DNA of 64,000 nt. Origin: VRUE01 sp963708115. GTDB taxonomy: Bacteria; Actinomycetota; Thermoleophilia; Solirubrobacterales; 70-9. Position 1 is the stretch's first letter, and each line of letters begins with the position of its first letter. The notes below the pieces were generated by a model that worked only from the letters and a program-made list of their open reading frames with translations, ran no database searches and was not told where the DNA came from. The translations under genes and the position numbers were made by a program. The stretch lies in assembly GCA_963708115.1 (NCBI GenBank), contig CAVPRX010000002.1, positions 496,001-560,000 on the forward strand, given 5' to 3'. Below, in pieces: positions 33,622-42,256 of this stretch.

Positions 33622-34155
33622 ATGAAGATTGGCCAGCCAATCGAGCAGGAGATGTTCCGCATCTTTCTCTCCTCAGGGGATGACGTTGCCGACCTGCGAG
33701 ATCGCGTCGACGCTCTGGTGCATGACGCAATCAATCCACAACTACTTGAAGCTCAGATGCAGATTCGGATCGAGGTGGATAGATGGGAGAGAACGGCGGC
33801 TCAGCGGGCTCACCCAGGGAAAAACACGAATGACCTTTTTGTCCAGAGGGCACTCCAAAGCAATCTCACGATGGCTCTTCTGCAAGACCGCGTTGGCGAT
33901 GGGACGAGAGAAGAGCTCGAAGCCGCGCTGGCAGCCGAAACCGAGGTCAGTGCCCTGTGGTTTATCCCCCGCGATTGCGAACCAGATTCCGAGGTCGCAC
34001 GATTTCTGGCACCCCACAAACAGACGCTTTACTACGACAAGACGGGAGCGCCCGATAGCGACGAGAGTTGGCTGGGCGTCGTGCGTATCTTGTTTGGCAT
34101 GGTCCTGACGGCGCTGGGGCAGCACCAGGAAGGGTTGAGAGTTGAGCGGCGATAG
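33622..34155 (+). CDS. DUF4062/TIR-like small protein
   Basis: 177 residues. The N-terminal FRIFLSSGDDVADLRDRVDALV with IRIEVDRWERTAAQR and NDLFVQRALQSNLTMALLQD matches the pattern of DUF4062 and related TIR-like folds: a first strand ending SS, a helix with DLR, and a later helix-strand unit ending VSALWF. It is a single-domain form. Such domains occur in NLR-like and other defence proteins. The next gene starts 14 bp before this one stops, so the two are almost certainly functionally linked. Enzymatic activity (for example on NAD) is an inference; a catalytic Glu cannot be assigned. Family assignment is from pattern only. Confidence 0.6.
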   Translation: MKIGQPIEQEMFRIFLSSGDDVADLRDRVDALVHDAINPQLLEAQMQIRIEVDRWERTAAQRAHPGKNTNDLFVQRALQSNLTMALLQDRVGDGTREELEAALAAETEVSALWFIPRDCEPDSEVARFLAPHKQTLYYDKTGAPDSDESWLGVVRILFGMVLTALGQHQEGLRVERR

Positions 34156-36355
34156 CCTCACAGTACGCACCCTTTCGGGCGAGGTGGAAGCAGCTCTCTT
34201 GGGCGATTTTCCCCGGCTGAAACAAGGATCGGCAGATGCGCAGCACTTCGCAATGGCGTTTGGCCCGGAGGCAGGACAGCCGTGGTGGAATGAAGAATCA
34301 CCGTCCGGCCCTCTCGGGATCGCCGCGCAGGCAGTGAGCTCAGAGCGCCGCGGGGAAATCGACCAAGCGCTGCCCCTCTACGACCAGGTCGTCGAGGAGG
34401 GGGAGTGGCTGGAGCTCCTAGGTCTTCTGCTGAAGGGATGGAGTCCAGCAATCGACGACACTAATCCGATCCACGAGGCAGCCAGCAAGATCAAAGGGCT
34501 GCGGAAGGGACAGCGGAAGGCCCGTCTAATGGCAAAGCTGTCGCTGCTGGCACTCGATAAGTACGAGAGTGAGTTGGCTATTGAGTTGTGGGCTGGTGCT
34601 GTTGCCGCCTCCCAAAATGGAACGCATCTAAAACGGGCACTCCAATTCGAGGCCCTTAATTTGGGAATCCCAACGCCCGAGTCGGTTCTTTTCGAGCCCG
34701 CCCCGGACAAGCCTGAGGATGCGCTTCTGCGCCCTGAATGGATTAACGGTCTTTGCCGAAATGCAGCGACTGGTGCGCTAGTGCGCTCAGTTGAGGACGG
34801 ACTAGGCGGTACCTGGAATTACACCGTCCGAATGGGCGTTACGCCGCTTGATGAAGCTGTGTCGGCCGAGCTTCAGGCAACGTGGCTTGGTATTCCGTGG
34901 GCGCGACGCGATGTACGCAAGCAGATAGGGGCGCAGTTGCTTTCCGGTGCTGCTGAAACTCCCCAGCAGTGGGCGTATGGAGTGGTGATGTGGGCCCTCG
35001 GCGATGGTAGTCGTTCCCATCTAGTTTTCGACTTTGCCGAGCCGTATCTCGATAGTCAAGGAGCAGACTTCATCGTCAGGAGTATCGCTGATGCAGGCTC
35101 GCCTAGAAATAAGTTTGAGAGGTTGTCCGCAATTGGGGCACAGGCATGGGATCTACTGTCAGATGAGGCTTTGCAGTGGCTTGCTCGCCAAGTAAGGCCC
35201 GAAGCTGGCATTGGAGCTCCGGCCGCCGAAAGTCGAATCATCTGGGCTGCGCTTGCAATTCGCTTGACCGACAAGTGGTTTGAGAAGTATCGCGACCTAG
35301 AGTCAGACGTACAGCGTGCTCTTCTCGATTCCCTTACTCCTCATTCAATGCGTCATTTCGATAGCGAGATGAAGCGCCTGATGTACCAGATTGCTGATGA
35401 CGAAGATGCTATGGAGGCAGACAAGGGCGCTCTCCTTCCACTGATGGCAGAGCTTGCTCCAGATGACGAGTGGACCCACGTTCGAGCTCTCGTTGAGAAG
35501 CTCGCGTCAGCATCGGTGATAGCGCGACTGACCGGCGACCATCCTTCGATTGTTTCGGGGGCCGCGACCTCTCGTGCGCTTGGTGAACTACGCGATGCGA
35601 TTGTCGAGCAGTCTGAGAAGGCTCGTGGTGGAACGGTCGGTCTCGGGGGAAGGAGTCCGCGCATTGAGCTGGGCAGACTGCTGTCTAATCTTGCCGCTCC
35701 AGATCGGGAGTTGATTGACCTATTGCTAGACACCGCTTGCGATGAGGATTTGCCGGCTCAGTACGTGGTAGAGGCTCGACAGGGACTCGTGCTTCTACGC
35801 CGTAGCGACAAACTGTTGGTTGGCGATATTGACCGACTACGTAGTGCATGTGACCCAGGAGGTCGAGGTCCCGGGGATCAAGGTCTTACCGAGGAGGTTT
35901 CTAGGGCATTTCGGCTTCAGGTCTTGGCGTCGGTTGCTAGTGATGCAGAGAGATCAGAATTGATCCTTGCCGCTCGCGCGCATGATGATCGAGTTAGGGA
36001 TGTAGCGATCAATGCGTGTGCAGAGGCTCTACAGGCGTACCGAGATGAGGGGCTTGCTTGGGCAGTGGTGAGTGGGCTCTTTGATCCTTCGGATACTGTC
36101 GCGAGCGGAGCCTTGGCCGGCGTCGAGGAGTTGGGCAAGAGTTTTGAGGCTGCGGCTGATGTCGCGTGGCAGCGGCTCCCGGAACTCTTCCGATCGAGCT
36201 CTCGCAAGGTCCGCGCGCAGATTGTTGGAGCCCTGGAAGAGATCCACCCTGAAGCCCAACATCATCAACGCCGACGCGCGGCGCTCATAGCGCGAGGGCG
36301 TCAAGATCGCTCCTGGCTCGTTCGGGGCGCCGCGTCAGAACTTTCTGAGGACTAG
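34142..36355 (+). CDS. Large helical-repeat protein paired with the DUF4062-like gene
   Basis: 737 residues with no family I recognise. It starts with TTG at 34142, where GGAAGGG lies a few bases upstream, giving a 14-bp overlap with the previous gene. The sequence is almost entirely alpha-helical with no signal peptide, no membrane segment and no obvious catalytic motif. Helices recur as in HEAT-like solenoids, clearest towards the C-terminus (VRDVAINACAEALQAYRDEG, VASGALAGVEELGKSFEAAA, VRAQIVGALEEI, WLVRGAASELSED). Its GC content is visibly lower than the core genes, as is typical of acquired DNA. Best guess: a sensor or scaffold for the TIR-like partner. Confidence 0.6.
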   Translation: MSGDSLTVRTLSGEVEAALLGDFPRLKQGSADAQHFAMAFGPEAGQPWWNEESPSGPLGIAAQAVSSERRGEIDQALPLYDQVVEEGEWLELLGLLLKGWSPAIDDTNPIHEAASKIKGLRKGQRKARLMAKLSLLALDKYESELAIELWAGAVAASQNGTHLKRALQFEALNLGIPTPESVLFEPAPDKPEDALLRPEWINGLCRNAATGALVRSVEDGLGGTWNYTVRMGVTPLDEAVSAELQATWLGIPWARRDVRKQIGAQLLSGAAETPQQWAYGVVMWALGDGSRSHLVFDFAEPYLDSQGADFIVRSIADAGSPRNKFERLSAIGAQAWDLLSDEALQWLARQVRPEAGIGAPAAESRIIWAALAIRLTDKWFEKYRDLESDVQRALLDSLTPHSMRHFDSEMKRLMYQIADDEDAMEADKGALLPLMAELAPDDEWTHVRALVEKLASASVIARLTGDHPSIVSGAATSRALGELRDAIVEQSEKARGGTVGLGGRSPRIELGRLLSNLAAPDRELIDLLLDTACDEDLPAQYVVEARQGLVLLRRSDKLLVGDIDRLRSACDPGGRGPGDQGLTEEVSRAFRLQVLASVASDAERSELILAARAHDDRVRDVAINACAEALQAYRDEGLAWAVVSGLFDPSDTVASGALAGVEELGKSFEAAADVAWQRLPELFRSSSRKVRAQIVGALEEIHPEAQHHQRRRAALIARGRQDRSWLVRGAASELSED

Positions 36356-36397
36356 CTCGTTCCTAAAGAGCGTAACTTCTGTGCTACGCTAGCCGAT

Positions 36398-36760
36398 GTG
36401 ACTGGGGTTCTCGACACGACCTACCACGACCGGCGTTTGGCGCGGCGGCTCAAGGAGGACCCGGAGTTCCGGGCGGAGTTTGAGCGGCAGCGGCGTGAGA
36501 TCGCTCAGATCGACGCTGTGGTCCAGCAGCTTGACGAGCTGCGGGAGGAAGTTGGGATGTCGAAGGCGGAGCTGGCGCGGGCGATCGGGAAGGAGCCGTC
36601 GAGCATCCGCCGGTTTTTCACGGCAAACGTGAATCCCGAGTTGAAGACCGTGGCTGCGGTGGCCGATGTCCTTGGGGCTCGGGTTGAGGTTGTGGCGGCC
36701 GAGGCCAGCCGCACGAAGCGCGCCAGCAAGAAGCGTGCGCCTCGCGCCGCCGCTGCATAA
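36398..36760 (+). CDS. XRE-type antitoxin (HigA-like)
   Basis: 120 residues. The helix-turn-helix is MSKAELARAIGKEPSSIRRF at about 49-68, preceded by a charged helix and followed by a Lys/Arg/Ala-rich tail (RASKKRAPRAAAA). The toxin gene starts 42 bp downstream. The GTG at 36398 is used. An antitoxin-first order is found in many HigA/HigB-like pairs, but the reverse order is the classical one. The protein probably represses its own promoter; GCTA-CGC-TAGC at 36383-36393 is a weak candidate operator. Confidence 0.72.
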   Translation: MTGVLDTTYHDRRLARRLKEDPEFRAEFERQRREIAQIDAVVQQLDELREEVGMSKAELARAIGKEPSSIRRFFTANVNPELKTVAAVADVLGARVEVVAAEASRTKRASKKRAPRAAAA

Positions 36761-36802
36761 CTCAGACAAGACGCCGCTTCCCGAGTTAGCCTTGATCGGG
36801 CG

Positions 36803-37222
36803 ATGGCATGGGGGATCGTCTACTACGCGACCAGGGACGGCAAGGTGCCGGCCGAGGATTTCCTTGACGGCTGCCCGGCGAAGGTTGAGGCACGATTCGC
36901 GGCCGTCTTGGAAGCAGTGCGGGATGCCCCGCCGCCTCAGTTCAGTGGTGGTGGTTATTGGGAGGCCATGCACGGCGACATGGGCGGTTACTACGAGATT
37001 CGCCTGACGGGCCCAGGCCGGCGCCAGTACCGGCTCTTTTGCATCCTCGACAAGGGCAGTCCCGAGGAGTTGCGCGAGCGGGGTTTCGAGGCGCCTCAGA
37101 TCGCGGCCATCACGGGCATGGTCAAGGACTCGGGCAAGAAGTTCTCCGATCGCGATTACGCCAAGGTCAGGAAGCTCGGAAGCGAATATCTCGCCGAGTT
37201 GCCACGCCGCATCGCCACCTGA
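36803..37222 (+). CDS. HigB/Gp49-like toxin (RelE superfamily)
   Basis: 139 residues, ATG at 36803. The order of elements fits phage-derived Gp49-like/HigB proteins: KVPAEDFLDGCPAKVEARFAAV, then YWEAMHGDMGGYYEIRL, then RRQYRLFCILD and a basic C-terminus. Arg of YEIRL and YRLFC fit the family's mRNA-cleaving core. Only the downstream position after an XRE protein and these motifs support it; ribosome-dependent mRNA cleavage is inferred from the family. Confidence 0.75.
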   Translation: MAWGIVYYATRDGKVPAEDFLDGCPAKVEARFAAVLEAVRDAPPPQFSGGGYWEAMHGDMGGYYEIRLTGPGRRQYRLFCILDKGSPEELRERGFEAPQIAAITGMVKDSGKKFSDRDYAKVRKLGSEYLAELPRRIAT

Positions 37223-37343
37223 GAGTGCGCGGCGCGGCTTCTCGGGGGCCGAGGCAGGGTGCGGGCGCCTTCCGACAGCCCGCATCCTCCCTGTGGCCTG
37301 CGCCTCGACCCCCCGAAAAGCAGCGCCTGTCCGGTGGCGATCG

Positions 37344-37751
37344 TCAGGCGGCCTCCCTTGGGTCGAGGTTGGCCAGCAGTTCCTCGCAGGCGTCGTAGCC
37401 GAGTCGGAAGCGCTCGTTGGTGGTGGCGTCTTCCTCTCTTGACTCGCGCTCGGTGATGGATTCGAGCAGGACTCGCTCAGCTTCGCCGTGGAGGCGCTGG
37501 AGGAGTTCCATCAGGTCGTGGGCCGGCACGGTTAGGTCGAACGAGGTGCGGCCGTCTCGGCCGTTCCAGCCGATGTCCTCCAGCAGGCGGAAGTCTTCGC
37601 CGAACTCGATGCCGAGGCGTTCGGCGGTGGCGAAGTCCTCGGTCTGCCCCAGGGCGATCCAGAGGTCGCCTACGGCTCCAAGGTGGTTGCGGACCAGCTC
37701 GTATAGGCCGTCGCGCTGGTCGCCGTCGATCGTGCAGGTGGTGCTGGGCAT
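37344..37751 (-). CDS. Hypothetical small acidic protein
   Basis: 135 residues, no family recognised. The ATG at 37751 has an AGGAGG ribosome site six bases upstream; an upstream start at 37775 has none. The N-terminus MPSTTCTIDGDQRDGLYELV and helical, acidic body (ERLGIEFGEDFRLLEDIGWN, LMELLQRLHGEAERVLLE) suggest a compact helical protein. It stands on the opposite strand to the toxin-antitoxin genes and ends 121 bp from them. It may belong to the integrated element. Confidence 0.6.
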   Translation of the reverse strand: MPSTTCTIDGDQRDGLYELVRNHLGAVGDLWIALGQTEDFATAERLGIEFGEDFRLLEDIGWNGRDGRTSFDLTVPAHDLMELLQRLHGEAERVLLESITERESREEDATTNERFRLGYDACEELLANLDPREAA

Positions 37752-38061
37752 GGTGCCCTCCTCTCGGTAGGGCACCGGAGAACTGCCGGTGATGCCGCCC
37801 CAATGGGGCCGCTATGGCGAGTACCGTCTCGCCTGCATCGAAGGCTGTTTCTTCGGTGCCAGGCCCCGGGGCGTTCCACCGCCGCCGGGGCCACTTATGT
37901 CTTGCGAGCCGGCGAAGGTAGCGCCGTCGGCAGCGATTTCGCTGCCGCTCCGCAGGGCTCGTTCAGCCAGTCTCAGCGACCCCTCCGCTTTCCCTTCTGT
38001 GTAGCCAAATCCAGCGCCGCTTCGACCGGCACGACGATCTCTCCGTTAGGGACGAAACGCT

Positions 38062-38070
38062 GTAGCGGTA
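38062..38070. other. Candidate far attachment half-site
   Basis: GTAGCGGTA repeats the last nine bases of tRNA-Glu (31256-31264) in the same orientation. A serine recombinase can use a very short core, and the position coincides with the end of the accessory genes. A match of this length could be chance, so this is tentative. Confidence 0.25.
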
Positions 38071-38079
38071 CTCCACGAA

Positions 38080-38103
38080 AGCCCCCGCGAATTCGGGGTT
38101 TTT
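38080..38103 (+). terminator. Intrinsic terminator
   Basis: Stem CCCCG / CGGGG with loop CGAATT, preceded by AAAGC and followed by a run of T (GGTTTTTG) on the plus strand. No plus-strand gene ends just before it apart from the toxin gene about 860 bp upstream. Confidence 0.6.
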
Positions 38104-38156
38104 GATGGCAGGATGTGCTCAGGACCGGCATTACCTCGTGATCGCTTGCAACGAAT

Positions 38157-38176
38157 GGCTCGCCTATAGGCGAGCC
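38157..38176. repeat. Perfect 20-bp palindrome
   Basis: GGCTCGCCTATAGGCGAGCC, self-complementary over all 20 bases, 144 bp before the propeller gene. It could be a dimeric operator or hairpin; no other copy was noticed in the window. Confidence 0.5.
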
Positions 38177-38319
38177 CACCGTCGATTGTCAGGAAGCCCG
38201 TCGCTCGACGGCAAGTTCGGCTTTTCGTTCGAATCTGATCAAGGGTTTGACAGCAGGCCTACGGCAACGCAGAATGGACAGGTCAGAGCGCGCTGGTGGG
38301 GGACGGAGAGGGGCGGGTG

Positions 38320-41300
38320 ATGCGATCAGGAGTTGCAGTGCACGGGTTTCCTGCGCTTGGGCATGGCGTCGCGGCACGAAGCGGTTGGCTGCGACGCCGG
38401 ATTGCGGTCTTGCTTGCGGGCGTGATCGTGGCGGTCGGATGCGTGGTGGCGCTTCGAACGCTGCCCGGTGAGCCCTCCGGTCCCGTCACGACGACCAGCC
38501 ATGGCTCAACTAGTCATGGCTTGGAAAGTCTGCCGCAGGCCGCGCAGGGCCCGGTCTCGGCATCGCTCGGGCAAGACGCGCCGGCCTATCGCCTTGAGGG
38601 CCTGCGGGCTGTCAACCCTGAGCAGCACCTTCACACCCGCTTCTCGCGCCGCGGCGTCATGGTTGCCTCTGGCACCGCGCAGCTTGGCATGGCCCTCTCC
38701 GCCTACGGGCATGGGAGCACGCTTCGGCCAGTTGGGACCGCTGTGCCACGCGCGAGCGCCAACCGCGTCCGCTACGCGCACGGAGCGCTGACAGAGTGGT
38801 ATGCGAACGGCCCGCTCGGAATCGAGCAGGGCTTCGACGTCGCGGCTCGCCCTGATCCCGCCGCCGGACCGCTGACCCTTTCCCTGGCTCTCTCCGGCAA
38901 CCTCGCCGCGCGGCTGCGGGGCGCCTCGGTGCTGTTCACGGGTGAGGGCGCCGCGCTCCGCTACGGCGGCTTGGTCGCAACCGACGCGCACGGACACGTG
39001 CTGCGTTCCTGGTTGGAGCTGGTGAAAGGACACGTCCTGATTCGCGTCGCGGATCGTGGCGCGGTCTATCCGCTGCGGATCGACCCGATGATTCAGCAGG
39101 GCAAAAAGCTCACGGGCACGGGTGCGATCGGCACCGGCCGGTTCGGCTACGACGTGGCGCTGTCCGCGGACGGCAACACGGCGCTGATCGGCGCGCGATA
39201 CGGGATCGTTGGCGGTGAAACTGGCATCGGCGCCGGGGGGGCGTGGGTATTCGTGCGCTCGGGCGGCACCTGGGCCCAGCAGGGCGGAAAGCTCGTTGGC
39301 ACGGGCCACGTCGGAGAAGGCGAATTCGCCCACGTCGGAGAAGGCGAATTCGGCACGAGCGTGTCGCTCTCAGGCGACGGCGACACCGCGCTTATCGGCG
39401 GGCCGGCCGATAACGAAAACGTCGGCGCGGCTTGGGTCTTCACCCGCTCGGGTTCCACCTGGACCCAGCAGGGCGAAAAGCTCACCGGCACCGGTGAGAC
39501 CGGAGGGGGAAGGTTCGGCAGAAGCGTCACGCTCTCGGCAGACGGCAACACGGCGCTGATCGGCGGGACCCGCGACAACGGCTTTATCGGCGCGGCCTGG
39601 GTCTTCACGCGCTCGGGTTCCATGTGGGCCCAGCAGGGCGAAAAGCTCACCGGGACGGGCGAGGCCGGGCAAGGCGAATTCGGCAGAAGCGTCGCGCTCT
39701 CGGCCAACGGCGACACGGCGCTGATCGGCGGCTGGGGCGACAACGGCAACGCGGGCGCCGCTTGGGCGTTCACGCGCTCGGCCTCTACCTGGAGCCAGCA
39801 GGGCGAAAAGCTCACCGGCACCGGCGGAGTCGGCGGAGAAGGCGAATTCGGCACGAGCGTGGCGCTCTCAGGTGACGGCAACACCGCGCTGGTCGGCGGG
39901 CCCCGCGACAACAGCGACGTCGGCGCGGCCTGGGTCTTCACGCGCTCGAGCTCCACCTGGGCCCAGCAGGGCCCGAAGCTCACCGGCGCGGGGGAGACCG
40001 GGCAGGGCAGGTTCGGCGTCAGCGTCGCCCTGTCGGCCGACGGCAATACGGCCCTGGTCGGCGGGCCCCGCGACAACAGCGACGTCGGCGCCGCCTGGGC
40101 CTTTACGCGCTCGGCCTCTACCTGGAGCCAGCAGGGTGGAAAGCTCGTCGGCAGCGGCGAGACCGGAGGCGGCGAATTCGGCTCCAGCGTCGCCATGTCG
40201 GCCGACGGCAACACCGCGCTTATCGGGGCGCCAGAGGACGACGCTGCACAGGGCGGGACGTGGGTATCGACGCGCTCGGGCGGGGTGTGGAGCCAGCAGG
40301 GATCGAAGCTCACCGGCGGCGAAGAGGACAACAGTGAGTTCGGCGTCCTCGTCGCCCTTTCCGCCGACGGCAACACGGCGCTGGTCGGCGGCTGGAACGA
40401 CGACGGCCGCAAGGGCGCCGCATGGGTGTTCACGCGCGCGGGCGGGGTGTGGAGCCAGCAGGGGCCGAAACTGGTCGGCACCGGCGTGAGTGAGGGAGAC
40501 GGATTCGGCACGAGCGTGGCGCTCTCCGCCGATGGCAATACCGCGCTGATCGGAGCGCCCGGCAACGATTTCCGCAAAGGGGCGGCTTGGGTTTTCACCC
40601 GCTCGGGTTCCACCTGGACCCAGCAGGGTGGCAAGCTCACCCCCACGGGCGCGACCGGGAACCCCTGGTTCGGCTACACCGTGGCGCTGTCGGGGGACGG
40701 CAACACGGCGCTGATTGGCGGCTGGCTCGACGAAAACTGGAAGGGTGCGGTCTGGGTGTTCACCCGCTCGGGTTCCACCTGGGCCCAGCAGGGCGAAAAG
40801 CTCACCGCCAACGACGAGGACGGTGAAGGAATGTTCGGCACGAACGTCACTCTCTCCGCCGACGGCAACACTGCCCTGATCGGCGGCTGGAACGACGACA
40901 GCGTGAAATCCGGCAACCTGGACTACAGCGGCAAGGGTGCCGCCTGGATCTTCACCCGCTCGGGCTCCACCTGGACCCAGCAGGCGCCCAAGCTCACTGC
41001 CAACGATGAGGCCGGCAATGGCAAGTTCGGCACGATCGTGGCTCTCTCCGCCAACGGCGACACCGCGCTGATCGGCGGCTGGAACGACGACCACAGCGAG
41101 GGCGCCGCCTGGATCTTCACCCGCTCGGGCTCCACCTGGACCCAGCAGGGCCCGAAGCTCACCGGCGGGGGCGAGACCGGGGAAGGCAGGTTCGGCGTCG
41201 CCGTCGCCCTCTCCGCCGACGGCAACACGGCCCTGGTCGGCGGCCTGGCCGACAACAGCACCAGGGGCGCGGCATGGCTGTTCACCCGCTCAGGCTCCAC

Positions 41301-42144
41301 CTGGGCCCAGCGTGGACCGAAGCTCATCCCCGGCGACTGGGCCGGAGAAGGCGAATTCGGCACGAACGTCGCGCTTTCCGCCGACGGCGCCACGGGGCTG
41401 ATCGGCGCCTGGCGCGACAACAGCGGCACGGGTGCGGCGTGGGCTTTTGTGAACCCGTACGAAGCGACGACCGCCGCGGCGACGAACATCGGCGAGTCCA
41501 GCGCCACTCTCAACGGGGCCCTCGCCGGGGGCTCGGGCAAGGCGTACTTCCAGTACGGGACGACCGCAACTTACGGGGCCTCGACTTCCGCCCAGGGCGT
41601 TGGCGCCTCCGGCAGCCCGAGCCCGCTCGCGGCTGCCATTGGCGGGCTTGCGCCTGGCACGACCTACCACTTCCGGATCGTCGCCGAAAACTCAGCTGGA
41701 GTGGTCCACGGCAACGATCAGACGTTTACGACCGACGCCCACGGCGAACCCCCCAAGCCCCCCTGTTGCGGTCCGGACCCGGAAAAACCTCCCCACGTCC
41801 TGCTTGTGCAGAACGTCCGCCAGTCGACGACGAGATGGCATCTGGGTAATCGCCTCGCCACGGTCAGTCGCGCGAAGACGCCGATCGGGACGACCTTCTC
41901 TTTCTCGCTCAACGACCAGGCAGCCGTGACCTTCAGCTTCACCCGGCGCGTCCGTGGCCGCACCGTGACGGCAGGCAGGCTCACCTTTACGGGTCACGAT
42001 GGCACCAACAAGGTGGCCTTCCAGGGTCGGGTCTCGCCCAAGAAGAAGCTCGGGCCCGGCCGCTACACGCTCGTCATTACCGCCACCGACCCTGCGGGAG
42101 CGAGCTCCGCGCCCAAGTCGCTGAGCTTCACGATCGTGCAATAG
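38320..42144 (+). CDS. Secreted beta-propeller protein (14 FG-GAP-like blades) with fibronectin-type domain
   Basis: 1274 residues from the ATG at 38320 (GGAGAGG upstream). A basic start and hydrophobic helix (about 22-45) form a signal or N-anchor. A region of about 200 residues precedes 14 repeats of about 58 residues, each with FGTSVALSADGNTALIGG, a variable loop with D/N, then GAAWVFTRSGSTWAQQG. Fourteen blades suggest two seven-bladed propellers. A fibronectin-III-like segment follows (ATTAAATNIGESSATLNGAL, LAPGTTYHFRIVAENSAG) and then a C-terminal beta domain. A 24-bp tandem duplication inside repeat 1 adds eight residues. Probably surface-exposed; function unknown. Confidence 0.78.
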   Translation: MRSGVAVHGFPALGHGVAARSGWLRRRIAVLLAGVIVAVGCVVALRTLPGEPSGPVTTTSHGSTSHGLESLPQAAQGPVSASLGQDAPAYRLEGLRAVNPEQHLHTRFSRRGVMVASGTAQLGMALSAYGHGSTLRPVGTAVPRASANRVRYAHGALTEWYANGPLGIEQGFDVAARPDPAAGPLTLSLALSGNLAARLRGASVLFTGEGAALRYGGLVATDAHGHVLRSWLELVKGHVLIRVADRGAVYPLRIDPMIQQGKKLTGTGAIGTGRFGYDVALSADGNTALIGARYGIVGGETGIGAGGAWVFVRSGGTWAQQGGKLVGTGHVGEGEFAHVGEGEFGTSVSLSGDGDTALIGGPADNENVGAAWVFTRSGSTWTQQGEKLTGTGETGGGRFGRSVTLSADGNTALIGGTRDNGFIGAAWVFTRSGSMWAQQGEKLTGTGEAGQGEFGRSVALSANGDTALIGGWGDNGNAGAAWAFTRSASTWSQQGEKLTGTGGVGGEGEFGTSVALSGDGNTALVGGPRDNSDVGAAWVFTRSSSTWAQQGPKLTGAGETGQGRFGVSVALSADGNTALVGGPRDNSDVGAAWAFTRSASTWSQQGGKLVGSGETGGGEFGSSVAMSADGNTALIGAPEDDAAQGGTWVSTRSGGVWSQQGSKLTGGEEDNSEFGVLVALSADGNTALVGGWNDDGRKGAAWVFTRAGGVWSQQGPKLVGTGVSEGDGFGTSVALSADGNTALIGAPGNDFRKGAAWVFTRSGSTWTQQGGKLTPTGATGNPWFGYTVALSGDGNTALIGGWLDENWKGAVWVFTRSGSTWAQQGEKLTANDEDGEGMFGTNVTLSADGNTALIGGWNDDSVKSGNLDYSGKGAAWIFTRSGSTWTQQAPKLTANDEAGNGKFGTIVALSANGDTALIGGWNDDHSEGAAWIFTRSGSTWTQQGPKLTGGGETGEGRFGVAVALSADGNTALVGGLADNSTRGAAWLFTRSGSTWAQRGPKLIPGDWAGEGEFGTNVALSADGATGLIGAWRDNSGTGAAWAFVNPYEATTAAATNIGESSATLNGALAGGSGKAYFQYGTTATYGASTSAQGVGASGSPSPLAAAIGGLAPGTTYHFRIVAENSAGVVHGNDQTFTTDAHGEPPKPPCCGPDPEKPPHVLLVQNVRQSTTRWHLGNRLATVSRAKTPIGTTFSFSLNDQAAVTFSFTRRVRGRTVTAGRLTFTGHDGTNKVAFQGRVSPKKKLGPGRYTLVITATDPAGASSAPKSLSFTIVQ

Positions 42145-42256
42145 GCCCGCTTGTCGCTCTGGGGTTACCACGGATAGGCTGGACCGAGCGTCGCCAAACG
42201 TCGTTTTCTCGTTTCGTCAACGGCGATTCATCGCACGAGGATGAGGAGGTACTTCA

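Larger units (their letters stand above)
37752..38319. other. Intergenic region, 568 bp
   Basis: No supported gene. It contains a terminator-like hairpin (38080-38103), a 20-bp perfect palindrome (38157-38176) and a 9-bp repeat of the tRNA-Glu 3' end, GTAGCGGTA at 38062-38070. It separates the low-GC accessory block from the propeller gene, so the far end of the element may lie here. Confidence 0.5.

Noticed and set aside
37973..38179. 68-codon minus-strand frame (VPLQRFVPNGEIVVPVEAA)
   Set aside because: The composition is gene-like, but there is no ribosome site or known family and a terminator lies in it; it may be a remnant.
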